DNA of 64,000 nucleotides from UBA940 sp031547885. GTDB lineage: Bacteria > Bacteroidota > Bacteroidia > Bacteroidales > Rikenellaceae. The stretch spans positions 11,692 to 75,691 of the forward strand of contig JAVBRO010000017.1 in the NCBI GenBank assembly GCA_031547885.1. The letters run 5' to 3'. Shown piece after piece: positions 14,519 to 24,000 of this stretch. The notes below the pieces were generated by a model that did not search any database, was not told where the DNA came from, and was given only the letters and a program-made list of their open reading frames with translations. The position numbers were made by a program, and so were the translations under genes. Numbering within the stretch: position 1 is the first letter of the stretch; each line of letters begins with the position of its first letter.

Positions 14519-15742
14519 TCAGGCGCTGACGGCTGTTTTCTTACTTTTGGCCGCCAACTGACGGTCGAGTTCTATCGAGAAGTCACTAAGAACGTTCATG
14601 TAGTTGATGAAAGCCTCATAGGGCGAACCGTAGGGGTTGAAATAGGTGTGCACGTCGCCGTCGCTCAGCCACTTGGTAGCCATATAATAGAAGTGGTCCG
14701 AGTTCTGCAGAAAACTCCACACGAAGTCGAAGTCCGGATTATTCACCGCCCTGACCTTATCTTTCAGCACATAGAGTTTCGAGAAAGCCTCGTCCTGCAG
14801 TTCGTTACCCAGCCATGCCGTCACGTCGCGCTCCTCGTCGGCCCAGCTCATCGCGTGGGGCGAGTGGAGTAGGGCGACCGGCTGGTATTTTTTCGCGGTT
14901 TCCGAAACGGTGGCGAATTCGAGGTCGTATTTCTTTCCGAGCGCCGTTTTCGGAAGCTTCGCCATGAAGTCGAAGATCCCGCTGTCGGCCCACTGGTGTT
15001 CGCCGAAAGTTTCATAGTCCATGAACAGGTTGACCACTTCGCCCGGATTCGACTTGTCGTTGAGCCATCCCGCGTATTTTTCAGCCGTCAGCGGCCATTC
15101 GTCCCACTCGCGGTTCGAGAAACGGAACGCTATGTCGTCGCTCAGTTTGTAGTTGCGCAGCAGCAGGCGCAGTTTCTGGTCCACCGCTCCGGCGTAGACG
15201 TAGTTGGGCGATTTCCAGCCCAGAACGTGTTTCGCACCTTCGGCCAGCATCGTAGTGAAACCCATCTTCGCCACCTCGGCGCCGATCGCGTCGGAGTAGA
15301 TCAGCTCGGTGTTGCGGAAGGCTTTGGGTTTATGGCCGAACTCCTCCTCCATCATCTTCCCGTGGGCCTTCACCTCACTGCGGAACTCGCCCATGTCAAC
15401 GAGCGACGCCAGCGAGTGGGCATATGTTTCGGCAAGGAACTCGACATGCCCCGTGGCAGCCAGTTTCTGGAACGAATCGAGCACTTCGGGCGCATATGCC
15501 TTGAACTGCGCGACGGCCGGTCCCGAGATCGAGAAGGTCACCTTAAAAGCGCCCTTGTGTTCGTTTATCAGCTTCAGCAGCAGGGCATTCATGGGCAGGT
15601 AGCACCTGCGCGCCACCTTTTGCATTATCGAACGGTTTGCGGCGTCGTCCAGGTAATTGTGGCTCTTTCCCATGTCGAAGAAGCGGTACTTGCGCAGCCT
15701 CATGGGCTGGTGTACCTGGAAATATAAGCAGATGGTCTTCAT
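14519..15742 (-). CDS. Glycoside hydrolase family 57 protein (alpha-amylase/glucanotransferase type)
   Basis: 407 residues. The N-terminal MKTICLYFQVHQPMRLRKYRF is the GH57 region 1 (HQP); ETYAHSLASL, AEGAKHVLG, VNLFMDYETFGEHQ with the likely catalytic residues, and the C-terminal helical part follow. GH57 enzymes hydrolyse or transfer alpha-1,4-glucan, or branch it. Without a signal peptide it acts in the cytoplasm on glycogen. It is the last gene of the glycogen operon; the same GH57 / glycosyltransferase / debranching order is known in Bacteroides thetaiotaomicron. Confidence 0.88.
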   Translation of the reverse strand: MKTICLYFQVHQPMRLRKYRFFDMGKSHNYLDDAANRSIMQKVARRCYLPMNALLLKLINEHKGAFKVTFSISGPAVAQFKAYAPEVLDSFQKLAATGHVEFLAETYAHSLASLVDMGEFRSEVKAHGKMMEEEFGHKPKAFRNTELIYSDAIGAEVAKMGFTTMLAEGAKHVLGWKSPNYVYAGAVDQKLRLLLRNYKLSDDIAFRFSNREWDEWPLTAEKYAGWLNDKSNPGEVVNLFMDYETFGEHQWADSGIFDFMAKLPKTALGKKYDLEFATVSETAKKYQPVALLHSPHAMSWADEERDVTAWLGNELQDEAFSKLYVLKDKVRAVNNPDFDFVWSFLQNSDHFYYMATKWLSDGDVHTYFNPYGSPYEAFINYMNVLSDFSIELDRQLAAKSKKTAVSA

Positions 15743-15760
15743 ATTTTAAGAGAGTTATAT

Positions 15761-15882
15761 GAAAGATGAAAAATGAAAGATGAAAAATTGTTGTGCGACA
15801 TCTGTCGCAGGCTCAATTAATTCTTATAATAGAACCGATGCGTAGCATCGACCATAATCTTTCATCTTTATTCTTTCATTTT
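15761..15882. repeat. GAAAGATGAAAAAT inverted array
   Basis: GAAAGATGAAAAATGAAAGA is mirrored by TCTTTCATCTTTATTCTTTC 95 bp later, with small hairpins between (TGCGACATCTGTCGCA; CGATGCGTAGCATCG). A related array lies at 50680-50810. Confidence 0.75.
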
Positions 15883-17170
15883 ATTTAGCGACTGATTCGT
15901 AAACATCCTTGACTTTTGCGGCCGCGTTGTCCCATTTCAGTCCGGTGACCTCTTCGAGCCCCTTGCTCGAGAACATTTTCGCGAGCGCCGGATACTGAAC
16001 CAGGGCGTAGATCGCATCGGCCATCGCGTCCACGTCCCAGTAATCCACCTTGACGGCGTACTCCAGCACCTCGGCCACGCCGCTCTGCTTGGAGATTATG
16101 ACCGGAACGTTGGATTTCATCGCTTCGAGTGGCGATATCCCGAACGGCTCGGACACCGACGGCATCACGTAGACGTCGCTCAGACTGTACATTTTCTGCA
16201 CGTCGTCGCCCTTCAGGAAGCCGGTGAAGTGGAACCTGTCGGCGATGCCCAGTTCGGCCACGCGCCTCACGACGTGTTCCATCATGTCGCCGCTTCCGGC
16301 CATCACGAACCTCACGTTCGGGAGCCTTTTCAGCACTTTTGCTGCTGCCTCGACGAAATAATCGGGGCCTTTCTGGTAGGTGATGCGGCCCAGGAAGGTG
16401 ACGATCTTGTCCTCGACGCCGCGTTCGATCTCGGCCGTGGGCGACGAGGCGAAACGCACTGCGTTATGCACCGCCACCACCTTTTCGGCCGGAATGCCGT
16501 ATTTTTCAATGAGTATGTTGCGCGTAAGGTTGCTCACCGCGATCACGCAGTCGGCAGCGTCCAGCCCGGCCTTTTCTATATCGAAGACCGTGCGGTTGAT
16601 GTTCTCGCCGCTGCGGTCGTACTCCGTGGCGTGCATGTGGACGACGAGAGGCTTACCCGAAACGGCCTTGGCGGCGATCCCGGCGTAATAGGTCAGCCAG
16701 TCGTGGGCGTGTATCACATCGAACTGCCCTTCCATCTGTTTGGCGACTTCGGCGGCGACCATCGCGTATCGTGCCACCTCTTCCATCAGGTTGGCACCGT
16801 AGCGTCCCGAAAATGTGAAGCGTCCCTTCCAGATATCCCCGCCGGTCTGGACCGAACCCGTGCGCAGGTACTCCTCGCGTTTGGCTTCGTACTCCTCGGG
16901 CGTGGCATAGGGGATCATGTTGGAGTCGATTTCGATGAATGTCATCCTGTCCCAGATCTCCTTGTGTTTCATATCCCCGAAGAGCGTCACCACGTCGCTC
17001 GCGTTCACCACGCGCACGAAACGCTGGTCCTCGTCGCCGTAGGCTTTCGGGACGACCATTTTGACCTCTACGCCGTGTTTTGCGAGTCCGCGCGTCAACC
17101 CGTAGGTCGCCGTCCCGAGACCGCCCGCAATATGTGGAGGAAATTCCCACCCGAACATTAGAACTCTCAT
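15881..17170 (-). CDS. Glycosyltransferase of the glycogen operon (GT4/GT5-like fold)
   Basis: 429 residues from MRVLMFGWEFPPHIAGGLGTATYG. GT-B fold: the N-terminal GG loop (HIAGGLGTA), DVIHAHDWLTYYAG, then FLGRITYQKGPDYFVEAA and the C-terminal EPFGISPLEAMKSNVPVI nucleotide-sugar site. Glycogen-synthase-like retaining enzyme; donor and acceptor are not known. The ATG at 17170 is preferred over 17191, because MRVLMF is the family start. Its place between the debranching enzyme and GH57 genes suggests a role in initiating or extending alpha-glucan, or in making short maltosaccharides. Confidence 0.85.
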   Translation of the reverse strand: MRVLMFGWEFPPHIAGGLGTATYGLTRGLAKHGVEVKMVVPKAYGDEDQRFVRVVNASDVVTLFGDMKHKEIWDRMTFIEIDSNMIPYATPEEYEAKREEYLRTGSVQTGGDIWKGRFTFSGRYGANLMEEVARYAMVAAEVAKQMEGQFDVIHAHDWLTYYAGIAAKAVSGKPLVVHMHATEYDRSGENINRTVFDIEKAGLDAADCVIAVSNLTRNILIEKYGIPAEKVVAVHNAVRFASSPTAEIERGVEDKIVTFLGRITYQKGPDYFVEAAAKVLKRLPNVRFVMAGSGDMMEHVVRRVAELGIADRFHFTGFLKGDDVQKMYSLSDVYVMPSVSEPFGISPLEAMKSNVPVIISKQSGVAEVLEYAVKVDYWDVDAMADAIYALVQYPALAKMFSSKGLEEVTGLKWDNAAAKVKDVYESVAK

Positions 17171-17183
17171 AGCTTCGATTTTG

Positions 17184-17303
17184 AAAATCAATTAATTCCT
17201 CAAAATCCTGCGTTATGCTCCTCGCTGAAACCCTCATTTACGTCATGTAAACTCAGGCTTCATCTCGTCGCAGGCCTTGTCTTTTGAGTTTTAATTGATT
17301 TTA
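17184..17303. repeat. Long hairpin element (family G), copy 1
   Basis: AAAATCAATTAATTCCTCAAAA pairs imperfectly with TTTTGAGTTTTAATTGATTTT. Inner arms GCTGAAACCCT and GGCTTCATC surround a tip CATTTACGTCATGTAAACT. It sits between the debranching enzyme and glycosyltransferase genes. Related layouts occur at 28857 and 54676. Confidence 0.7.
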
Positions 17304-19235
17304 GTTTTGTTTGTATTTTTCTATCATCTCGTTTATCCTCAACACCGCTCCTACGCTCCACGCCTGCGAAATCGCTCCGCGCTGTGCGTGCGGTGGGTCT
17401 CCGTCGTATATTTCGGGTACCGATCCGATACCGTAGCTGTCTATGTCCTCTTCGAACCCGGCGAGTATATCTTCGGCTTTTTCGAGGTATTTTTCGCCCC
17501 AGATGTCGAAGTTGGCTTTGACGTAGTGTTCCAGCGGCCACGGCCACACGGTCCCCTGGTGGTACGCGCGGTCGCGGGTGGGCTGGTCGCCTTCGTAACG
17601 TCCCTGGTAGAGGGGGTTCTGCGGCGAGAGGGTGCGCAGTCCCTTGGGCGTCAGCAGATGGCGCTTGATGGTTTTCAGGACATCCAGTTGCTGCTCTTCG
17701 GTGAGCATTTTGTAGCGCATCGAGCAGGCAATCACCTGATTGGGGCGCACGAACAGATTCTGCCCGGCATCATTGACATAGTCGGCCAGATAGCCATTCC
17801 CATGCGACCAGAAAGTTTCGATGAACGACTCTTTTATAAGGTTCGGGAAAGCCTTCCAGTCGGCTACGAATTGAACGTCTTTGTATTTTTTTGCAAGTTC
17901 CAGTGTATAGCACACCGCGTTGTACCACAGGGCGTTGATCTCCACCTGATAGCCTTCGCGTCCGGTGACGGGCTTGCCTTCGACCACTGCGTCCATCCAG
18001 GTCATCGCATACTGGGGATGCTGCGCCCAGACCAGGCCGTTCTCGCGTACCTCGATATTGCCGCCTATGCCTCGCAGGTATGCGTTCAGTACGTCCTTCA
18101 TCTTCTGGCCGTACGACTCCCAGATATTTTTGGGGCCGATATGTTCCTCGAGCTGCTGCAGCGTCCAGAAGAACCACAGCGGCGCGTCGACCGAATTATA
18201 GGCCTCGCCCATGTTCGGGAAAAGACCGTCTTTCATTTCGCGCGTCAGGGTATCCACAACGTCGATACAGCTCTGAACGTCGCCGCGAGTGAGGGTGACT
18301 CCGGGCAGGGCTATGAAAGTGTCCCGTCCCCAGCGCCCGAACCAGGGCCATCCGGCGATCAATTCGGTGCGGTCACCGCGCCTCGATATGAACTGGCGGG
18401 CCGAGTGGCGCAGGCACGACAGGAAATCCTTCTTGTCGCTGCGGCGGTCGAGTTCGCCCTTAAAAATCTCGCTGATGGTCGTCGCGGACCACATTTCGTC
18501 CAACGCGGCCGAGAATATCACGCTTTCGCCCTTTTTGATCTCCATTTCGAAGTAGCCGGGCGTCAGCAGGTCCTCCTGGTAGGGATACCCGCGCGCCTTT
18601 TCCTCGAGATATTCGAAACGGTAGTACCAATCCGGAGCCGCCACGAATTCGCACTCTTTGCAGTCGGTCTGCATGTAGAGCCACGGGAAATCCTGGTACA
18701 TGCGGCATTTGACGCCGTTGTTCACGGGATAGGAGTGGCCGTCGGCGAACATATTGGCCTGGCTCAGCGCGTGCCTGTTGCGGAACGCGAGCATCGGCCT
18801 CAGGCGCAGTTTCGTTTCGGATGTGGCTTCCACGAGCGTGTAGCGTATCAGCAGCTGTGTTTTGCTGTGGATCCACAGGATCTCTTTCTTCAGCACCACG
18901 CCGCCCACGCGGTAGGTTATCGCCGGGGTGGGTGTATAGTCGAAGTCGGTTATATACTTGTGTCCGCGCGGTTCGTAGGTTCCGGGAAAGCGGTGGATGG
19001 CCAGGTTGAACGACTGTTCGTGCTGGATGACCGTTTCGTCGAGCGACGACAGCATCACGTAATCGTCCTCAGAGGCATCCTTGGGGCACACCATTAGGCC
19101 GTGGTACTTGCGTGTGTTGCAGCAGACGATGGTTGTGCTCATATATCCGCCGCTGCGGTCGGTGGCGAGCATCTCCCTTTTGAGCGAATATTCGAGATTT
19201 CCCAGACTCTGTTTATCGAATTTCAGAACCGACAT
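17301..19235 (-). CDS. Glycogen debranching enzyme (amylo-alpha-1,6-glucosidase type)
   Basis: 644 residues. N-terminal beta-rich domain (NLEYSLKREMLATDRSGGYMSTTIVCCNTRKYHGLM), then an (alpha/alpha)6 catalytic domain with WPWFGRWGRDTFIALPG, ADWKAFPNL and GTVWPWPLEHYVKANF, typical of GDE_C / GH133 amylo-1,6-glucosidase. Removes branch stubs left by phosphorylase. The gene has its own TAAATTTG box upstream, but it also follows the synthase-phosphorylase gene on the same strand, so it may be read from either. Confidence 0.92.
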   Translation of the reverse strand: MSVLKFDKQSLGNLEYSLKREMLATDRSGGYMSTTIVCCNTRKYHGLMVCPKDASEDDYVMLSSLDETVIQHEQSFNLAIHRFPGTYEPRGHKYITDFDYTPTPAITYRVGGVVLKKEILWIHSKTQLLIRYTLVEATSETKLRLRPMLAFRNRHALSQANMFADGHSYPVNNGVKCRMYQDFPWLYMQTDCKECEFVAAPDWYYRFEYLEEKARGYPYQEDLLTPGYFEMEIKKGESVIFSAALDEMWSATTISEIFKGELDRRSDKKDFLSCLRHSARQFISRRGDRTELIAGWPWFGRWGRDTFIALPGVTLTRGDVQSCIDVVDTLTREMKDGLFPNMGEAYNSVDAPLWFFWTLQQLEEHIGPKNIWESYGQKMKDVLNAYLRGIGGNIEVRENGLVWAQHPQYAMTWMDAVVEGKPVTGREGYQVEINALWYNAVCYTLELAKKYKDVQFVADWKAFPNLIKESFIETFWSHGNGYLADYVNDAGQNLFVRPNQVIACSMRYKMLTEEQQLDVLKTIKRHLLTPKGLRTLSPQNPLYQGRYEGDQPTRDRAYHQGTVWPWPLEHYVKANFDIWGEKYLEKAEDILAGFEEDIDSYGIGSVPEIYDGDPPHAQRGAISQAWSVGAVLRINEMIEKYKQN

Positions 19236-19281
19236 AGCGATTGTTTTTAAAAAGTTGGTCTTCAGCTGTGGGTGTATACCC

Positions 19282-19289
19282 CAAATTTA
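19282..19289 (-). promoter_or_regulatory. -7 box upstream of debranching enzyme gene
   Basis: TAAATTTG on the - strand, 46 bases before the ATG at 19235. Confidence 0.45.
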
Positions 19290-19330
19290 ATTAAATTAAA
19301 CGAAAAAAGCAAGGACTTTTATTGCTGTGA

Positions 19331-19361
19331 TTCGTAATTCGTAATTTTTAATTCGTAATTG
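19331..19361. repeat. AATTCGT short-repeat array
   Basis: Three to four AATTCGT units directly after the stop of the synthase-phosphorylase gene. Confidence 0.75.
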
Positions 19362-19363
19362 TG

Positions 19364-22300
19364 TCAGGCCCATTTGACGAGCGGCAGGTCCATCCGGTGG
19401 GCCAGCATATCGTTCTTCGGGTAAACCCTTATCGCGAAGTCGAACGAGCCGGTCTCGTCGGGCACCATATCCACCTCGTAGACAGCATTTCCATCCTCGG
19501 TTTTCACGTAATTCAGCTGTTTGCGGCCTTCGACCTTGACCGGTTCCCCGGGCTCGATCTGGGCGGCTATCACGAATTCCACGCCTATATCCTCAGGAGA
19601 GAGCGACCCTGTGTCTATCGTCACCTCGATGCCGTAGTTTTTGCCGATCATGATGGCTTCGCGGTCGACGTTGAAGCGCTTAACCTGGATTATCTTCACA
19701 TCGTTCCATGCCGCTTCGACGCGTTGTTTCCATGCCGCAAGGTTTTTAGCCATGCAGAAACCGTCGGCGTCGACCTGTTTCGAACGTTCGGCCAGCTTGT
19801 GGTAGAAGCGGTTCTCATAGTCCGACAGCATGCGGTTGGTGGTGAAGTTCGAGGCCACGTCGGCCACGCAGTTCTTCACGCGCCCGACCCATCCGTGCGG
19901 GATATTGTCTCCGCCGCGGTCGTAGTAGAGCGGAACGATCTCCTGCTCGATGGTTGCGTAGATGGTCTCGGCGTCGAGCTCGTCCTGGAAAGCCTGCTCC
20001 TTGTAGGTGCGTTCCATGGGGAGCATCCATCCGGCGTTCTCCCTGTACCCTTCGACCCACCAGCCGTCGAGCACCGAGAACTGCAGCACGCCGTTCATCA
20101 CGCACTTTTCGCCGCTGGTCCCCGAGGCTTCCTGCGGGCGGGTGGGGGTGTTGAGCCACACGTCGACGCCCTGCACCATGCGGCGGGCCAGCTCCATGTC
20201 GTAGTTCTGCAGGAAGATCACCTTACCCACGAACTGCGGCATGTTCGACACTTCGACGATGCGTTTTATGATGTCCTGTCCGGGCTTGTCGTTGGGATGC
20301 GCCTTACCGGCGAAGACGAATCTGACGGGGCGTTCCTTGTTGTTTACTATCGCTTCGAGCCTTTCGAGATTCTTGAAAAGCAGGTATGCGCGTTTGTACG
20401 TGGCGAAGCGGCGTGCGAAACCGATGGTCAGCACCTCGTCGCCCAGCATTTCGCGGACTTTTACAACGTGTCCCGGATTGTTGAAACGGGCCTGTGTAGG
20501 ATCGGCTATGCGTTTGGCTATGGTCTTTATGAGCTTTCCTTTCAGCGACATGCGCGCGTTCCACAGCTCGGCGTCGTCGATGTTGTGGACCTTTTGCCAC
20601 GCGGGAATGTTGTAGTCGGGCAGTTCGAACCCTTCGGGGAAGTACTGCGAGTAGAGCTTCCTCATGTTGGCCGCGGTCCAGGTCGGGAAATGCACCCCGT
20701 TGGTCACGTAGCCTATGTGCAGTTCGTCCTTATAGTATCCGGGCCACAGGTCGCCCAGTATCTCCTTGGTCACTTCGCCGTGCAGCCAGCTCACTCCGTT
20801 GATCTCCTGCGACAGGCGGCTAGCCAGCGAGCTCATCGAGAATTTCTCGTAAGTGTCGCCGGCAGTGGTGCGCCCCAGGTCCATGAAGCGTTCCCACGAG
20901 ATGCCGAAGATGTCGGCGTAATGTGAAAGATATTGGCGCATCATCGATTCGTCGAAAGCATCGTGCCCTGCCGGAACCGGCGTGTGGGTTGTGAACAGCG
21001 CACTCGAACGGACCACCTCGTAAGCCTCGTCGAACGAGAGCCCCTCTTCCTGTATAAGGTTCTTGACGCGCTCGATGCCGATGAACGCCGCGTGCCCTTC
21101 GTTGCAGTGGTAAACGTCCTGATGTATGCCGAGCGCATTGAGCAGGCGGATGCCGCCGATACCCAGCAGCATCTCCTGTTTCAGGCGGTTTTCCCAGTTG
21201 CCGCCGTACAGGTAGTGCGTTATAGAGCGGTCCTCGGCGAGGTTAAGTTCATGATCGGTGTCCAGAAGGTAGAGGTCGGTGCGGCCGACTTCGCATTTCC
21301 AGATGCGGGCCGTGACGGCACGTCCGGGCAGAGCCAGCTGTACGTTCACCCAGCCGCCTTTCGCGTCGCGGACGGGCGATATGGGCAGCTTGAAGAAGTT
21401 CTGCGCTTCGTATGTCGCTTCCTGCGCACCCTGCGCCGAGAGTTTCTGCGTGAAGTATCCGTACCGGTAGAGCAGTCCCACCGCCACCATCGGCACGTTC
21501 TTGTCGCTGGCCTCTTTGAGGTAGTCGCCGGCGAGGATGCCCAGGCCCCCCGAATATATCTTGAGCGAGGCGTGCAGGCCGTACTCCATGCTGAAATATG
21601 CGATCTTGGGCCCTTTTGCCGCTCTTTTTTCAGCCATGTAGGCTTCGAGCCTTTCGTAGACGCAGTCGAGTTTTTCGAGGAACTCCTTATCTTTTTCCAG
21701 TTCGGTGAAACGGGCGTAGCTCAGGCGGTCGAGGAAAGCTATGGGGTTGCGGCCGACTTCGTGCCACAAGTCGTAGTCGATCCCCTCGAACAGCCCCTGC
21801 GCGTCGAGAGCCCACGACCACCACAGGTTGCGCGAAATGACTTCCAGCGCACGGAGCCTCGGCGGAAGGGCCTTTTCGACCATCAGCCGCGTCCAGGTCG
21901 GGATATTGGTGTTCCACGGACGGTGTACCACCTGCTGCGAAGCCATCGTGTCGTAATCGTCGTGGTTGAGCCGCGACGACGAATTTTCGCGCGCCGTCCG
22001 GTAGCCCTCGCTGTAATATTTGATGAACCTTTCCCACTCCGCCTTTTCGGCCAGCAGGCGTGCGTCCTGGCGTATCTTTTCGGTCTCCTCGGGCGTTTTG
22101 GCCGAGAATGAGTCGATCAGGAAGGCGATCCTGTCCACGGTTTCGCCTTCGTTGTCGTCGGTGCGTTCCACAACGCGGACACCGTCGCCCTTCGGATCTT
22201 CCTTGCGGGCCCACACTCCGAAACCGGCCAGGGTGGTAGTGATCGTCGGAACGGAGAACGCGACGCTTTCGAGCGGGGTGTAGCCCCACGGCTCGTAATA

Positions 22301-23614
22301 CGATGCATAGACCGTAAGGTCCATTCCCACGAGCAGTTCGTAATAGTGCTTGTTGAAGATGCCGTCGGCGCCGTCGAGGTAGGTCGGAACAAAAATGACT
22401 TTCACGCGGCTCGCCGGGTCGAGCAGTATGCTGTTCGACATGCTTCGCACGATCGGGTCCCACTCCTGGTTCGAGAGGTAGTGCGTGGTGTATTTCAGCA
22501 GCGCTCCGTTGAGCGGACTGTTCGGGTCGGCGAGGTGGGCCCGGAGGTCTTCGCGCGGCCCGTCGTTGCCCGCCGGAACGGTTATATATGCAAGAATTTC
22601 GCGGTCGCGGTTGACGGCCGCAAGTTTTTTGAGCGAATCTACGAAAACGTCGAGCCCCTTGTTGGTGAATTCGTACCGTCCGCTGGTGCCGACGATCAGA
22701 GGCTCTTTTTCGAACTTATGGTCCCAGCACGCTTCGGCCACGCGGATCATTATATCGCGGGCCTCGCGGCGTTTTGTTTCGAATTCTTCGCCCTGCCACA
22801 CGAAATCGTCCTCGAAGCCGTTGGGCGTGACCAGATCGACCTCTTTACCGAGCAGGTATTTGCATTCGGCCGCCGTGATGTCGCTCACGGTCAGGAAAGC
22901 ATCGCTGAACTGCGCCGCCGTCTTTTCGAGCGAATGTTTGGCCGTGACATTGAAGCGCCGCGCCAGTTCGTCGGCGTTGAACGTGGCCAGGTTGCTGTAG
23001 AGGCGGTATCCGTTGCCCGCCAGCGAACGTCCCATGACAGTCGCATGAGTGGTGAAAACCGTCGAGACTCTCGGGACGAACTTGCGCAGGTAGAGGCCGC
23101 CGCTTGAGGTCATCCATTCGTGGAAATGAGCCGTTACCGCATCGGTAGGCTTGCAGAATGTCGCGACGTAGCTTTCGATCACCTGCCCGGCCGCATAGCC
23201 GAACAGCACCGGTTCGATATAGTCCCACTGCCCGCTTATCGAGTCCACTTTGTAGGTCTCCCACAGGAATTTCAGCACCTGGTCCTTCTTCGGGAAGAGC
23301 GAGGTGAAATCCACCAGCACGACTATCGGCGAACCGGCCACTCTCCAGCGTCCGATCTTGATGCGGATGCCTTCGTGGTACATCGCCTGGCGCCAATCCT
23401 TCAGCAGTTCGGTATCTTCCGCGAACTCGGGATTGTCGCCCTCGCGGTGGATATCGGGGCCTATAAGTATGTAATTATCACCGAGCGAGCGTCCGGCCAC
23501 AAGGGCCTTGGTCGCCACCACGGTGTGTATTCCTCCCACTTTGTTGCACACTTCCCAGCTCGTTTCGAACAGCATATCCACTCCGGGAAGCTCTTTGTGC
23601 TTGGTTTTAGCCAT
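19364..23614 (-). CDS. Fused GT3 glycogen synthase and GT35 alpha-glucan phosphorylase
   Basis: 1416 residues in one uninterrupted frame. Residues about 1-550 are a eukaryote-type GT3 glycogen synthase: LFETSWEVCNKVGGIHTVVATKA at the N-terminus, AHFHEWMTSSGGLYLR, and SYYEPWGYTPLESVAF with the catalytic Glu. A linker near 550-575 leads into a phosphorylase of the short bacterial alpha-glucan type: YFSMEYGLHASLKIYSGGLGILAGDYLK, GFARRFATYKRA and EASGTSGEKCVMNG, whose Lys is the pyridoxal-phosphate lysine. Synthase uses UDP-glucose to build, phosphorylase releases glucose-1-phosphate, so one polypeptide carries opposing activities. It is first in the glycogen operon with a TATCTTTG box 54 bp upstream. 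Confidence 0.93.
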   Translation of the reverse strand: MAKTKHKELPGVDMLFETSWEVCNKVGGIHTVVATKALVAGRSLGDNYILIGPDIHREGDNPEFAEDTELLKDWRQAMYHEGIRIKIGRWRVAGSPIVVLVDFTSLFPKKDQVLKFLWETYKVDSISGQWDYIEPVLFGYAAGQVIESYVATFCKPTDAVTAHFHEWMTSSGGLYLRKFVPRVSTVFTTHATVMGRSLAGNGYRLYSNLATFNADELARRFNVTAKHSLEKTAAQFSDAFLTVSDITAAECKYLLGKEVDLVTPNGFEDDFVWQGEEFETKRREARDIMIRVAEACWDHKFEKEPLIVGTSGRYEFTNKGLDVFVDSLKKLAAVNRDREILAYITVPAGNDGPREDLRAHLADPNSPLNGALLKYTTHYLSNQEWDPIVRSMSNSILLDPASRVKVIFVPTYLDGADGIFNKHYYELLVGMDLTVYASYYEPWGYTPLESVAFSVPTITTTLAGFGVWARKEDPKGDGVRVVERTDDNEGETVDRIAFLIDSFSAKTPEETEKIRQDARLLAEKAEWERFIKYYSEGYRTARENSSSRLNHDDYDTMASQQVVHRPWNTNIPTWTRLMVEKALPPRLRALEVISRNLWWSWALDAQGLFEGIDYDLWHEVGRNPIAFLDRLSYARFTELEKDKEFLEKLDCVYERLEAYMAEKRAAKGPKIAYFSMEYGLHASLKIYSGGLGILAGDYLKEASDKNVPMVAVGLLYRYGYFTQKLSAQGAQEATYEAQNFFKLPISPVRDAKGGWVNVQLALPGRAVTARIWKCEVGRTDLYLLDTDHELNLAEDRSITHYLYGGNWENRLKQEMLLGIGGIRLLNALGIHQDVYHCNEGHAAFIGIERVKNLIQEEGLSFDEAYEVVRSSALFTTHTPVPAGHDAFDESMMRQYLSHYADIFGISWERFMDLGRTTAGDTYEKFSMSSLASRLSQEINGVSWLHGEVTKEILGDLWPGYYKDELHIGYVTNGVHFPTWTAANMRKLYSQYFPEGFELPDYNIPAWQKVHNIDDAELWNARMSLKGKLIKTIAKRIADPTQARFNNPGHVVKVREMLGDEVLTIGFARRFATYKRAYLLFKNLERLEAIVNNKERPVRFVFAGKAHPNDKPGQDIIKRIVEVSNMPQFVGKVIFLQNYDMELARRMVQGVDVWLNTPTRPQEASGTSGEKCVMNGVLQFSVLDGWWVEGYRENAGWMLPMERTYKEQAFQDELDAETIYATIEQEIVPLYYDRGGDNIPHGWVGRVKNCVADVASNFTTNRMLSDYENRFYHKLAERSKQVDADGFCMAKNLAAWKQRVEAAWNDVKIIQVKRFNVDREAIMIGKNYGIEVTIDTGSLSPEDIGVEFVIAAQIEPGEPVKVEGRKQLNYVKTEDGNAVYEVDMVPDETGSFDFAIRVYPKNDMLAHRMDLPLVKWA

Positions 23615-23668
23615 AATTTTCTCTTCTTCGTTATAATCCGTATCTCACAACTCACTGAATTTCGGGCG

Positions 23669-23676
23669 CAAAGATA
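23669..23676 (-). promoter_or_regulatory. -7 box for the glycogen operon
   Basis: TATCTTTG on the - strand matches TAnnTTTG; leader of about 48 nt to the ATG at 23614. Confidence 0.6.
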
Positions 23677-23779
23677 CGAATATTTTTATATTATTAAAAA
23701 AATTTAAAAATTAATTTTCTGTTACATTCCGGAGACCTCTCCCGCAGGTGTTTTTATTGATTTCCGTCCGGCTTCAATG

Positions 23780-23963
23780 GTCATTCCGAGTGAGGACGGC
23801 GCAAAAACTTAAAGCGGAATTACCGGCTCCGGCTGTCCGACGAGGAAACTACAAAATAATTTATGCGGTTGAAGCGATTCAAATTATAAGGTAGTTCCCT
23901 CTTCACCGCATATATCCGACCTCTGTTTCGCAGCATATCTTCATGCAGTTCATTCGGGATGAC
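23780..23963. repeat. Family B inverted-repeat element, copy 3 (long form)
   Basis: Starts GTCATTCCGAG, ends TTCGGGATGAC; about 184 bp with internal pairing such as CGACGAGGAAACTAC/GTAGTTCCCTC. It occupies the gap between the glycogen operon and the end of hemW. Confidence 0.8.
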
Positions 23964-24000
23964 ATTTATTTCAGTTCGACTTCTCATTTTTCGCAAGAGA

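Noticed and set aside
17295..19097. Long open frame of about 600 codons on the + strand opposite the debranching enzyme gene
   Set aside because: Antisense to a clear enzyme with full family motifs; composition-driven open frame with no recognisable domain or start context. The same applies to + frames at 19361-20926, 20933-22111 and 42066-43442 and to the - frames at 27245-28822 and 32898-34349.
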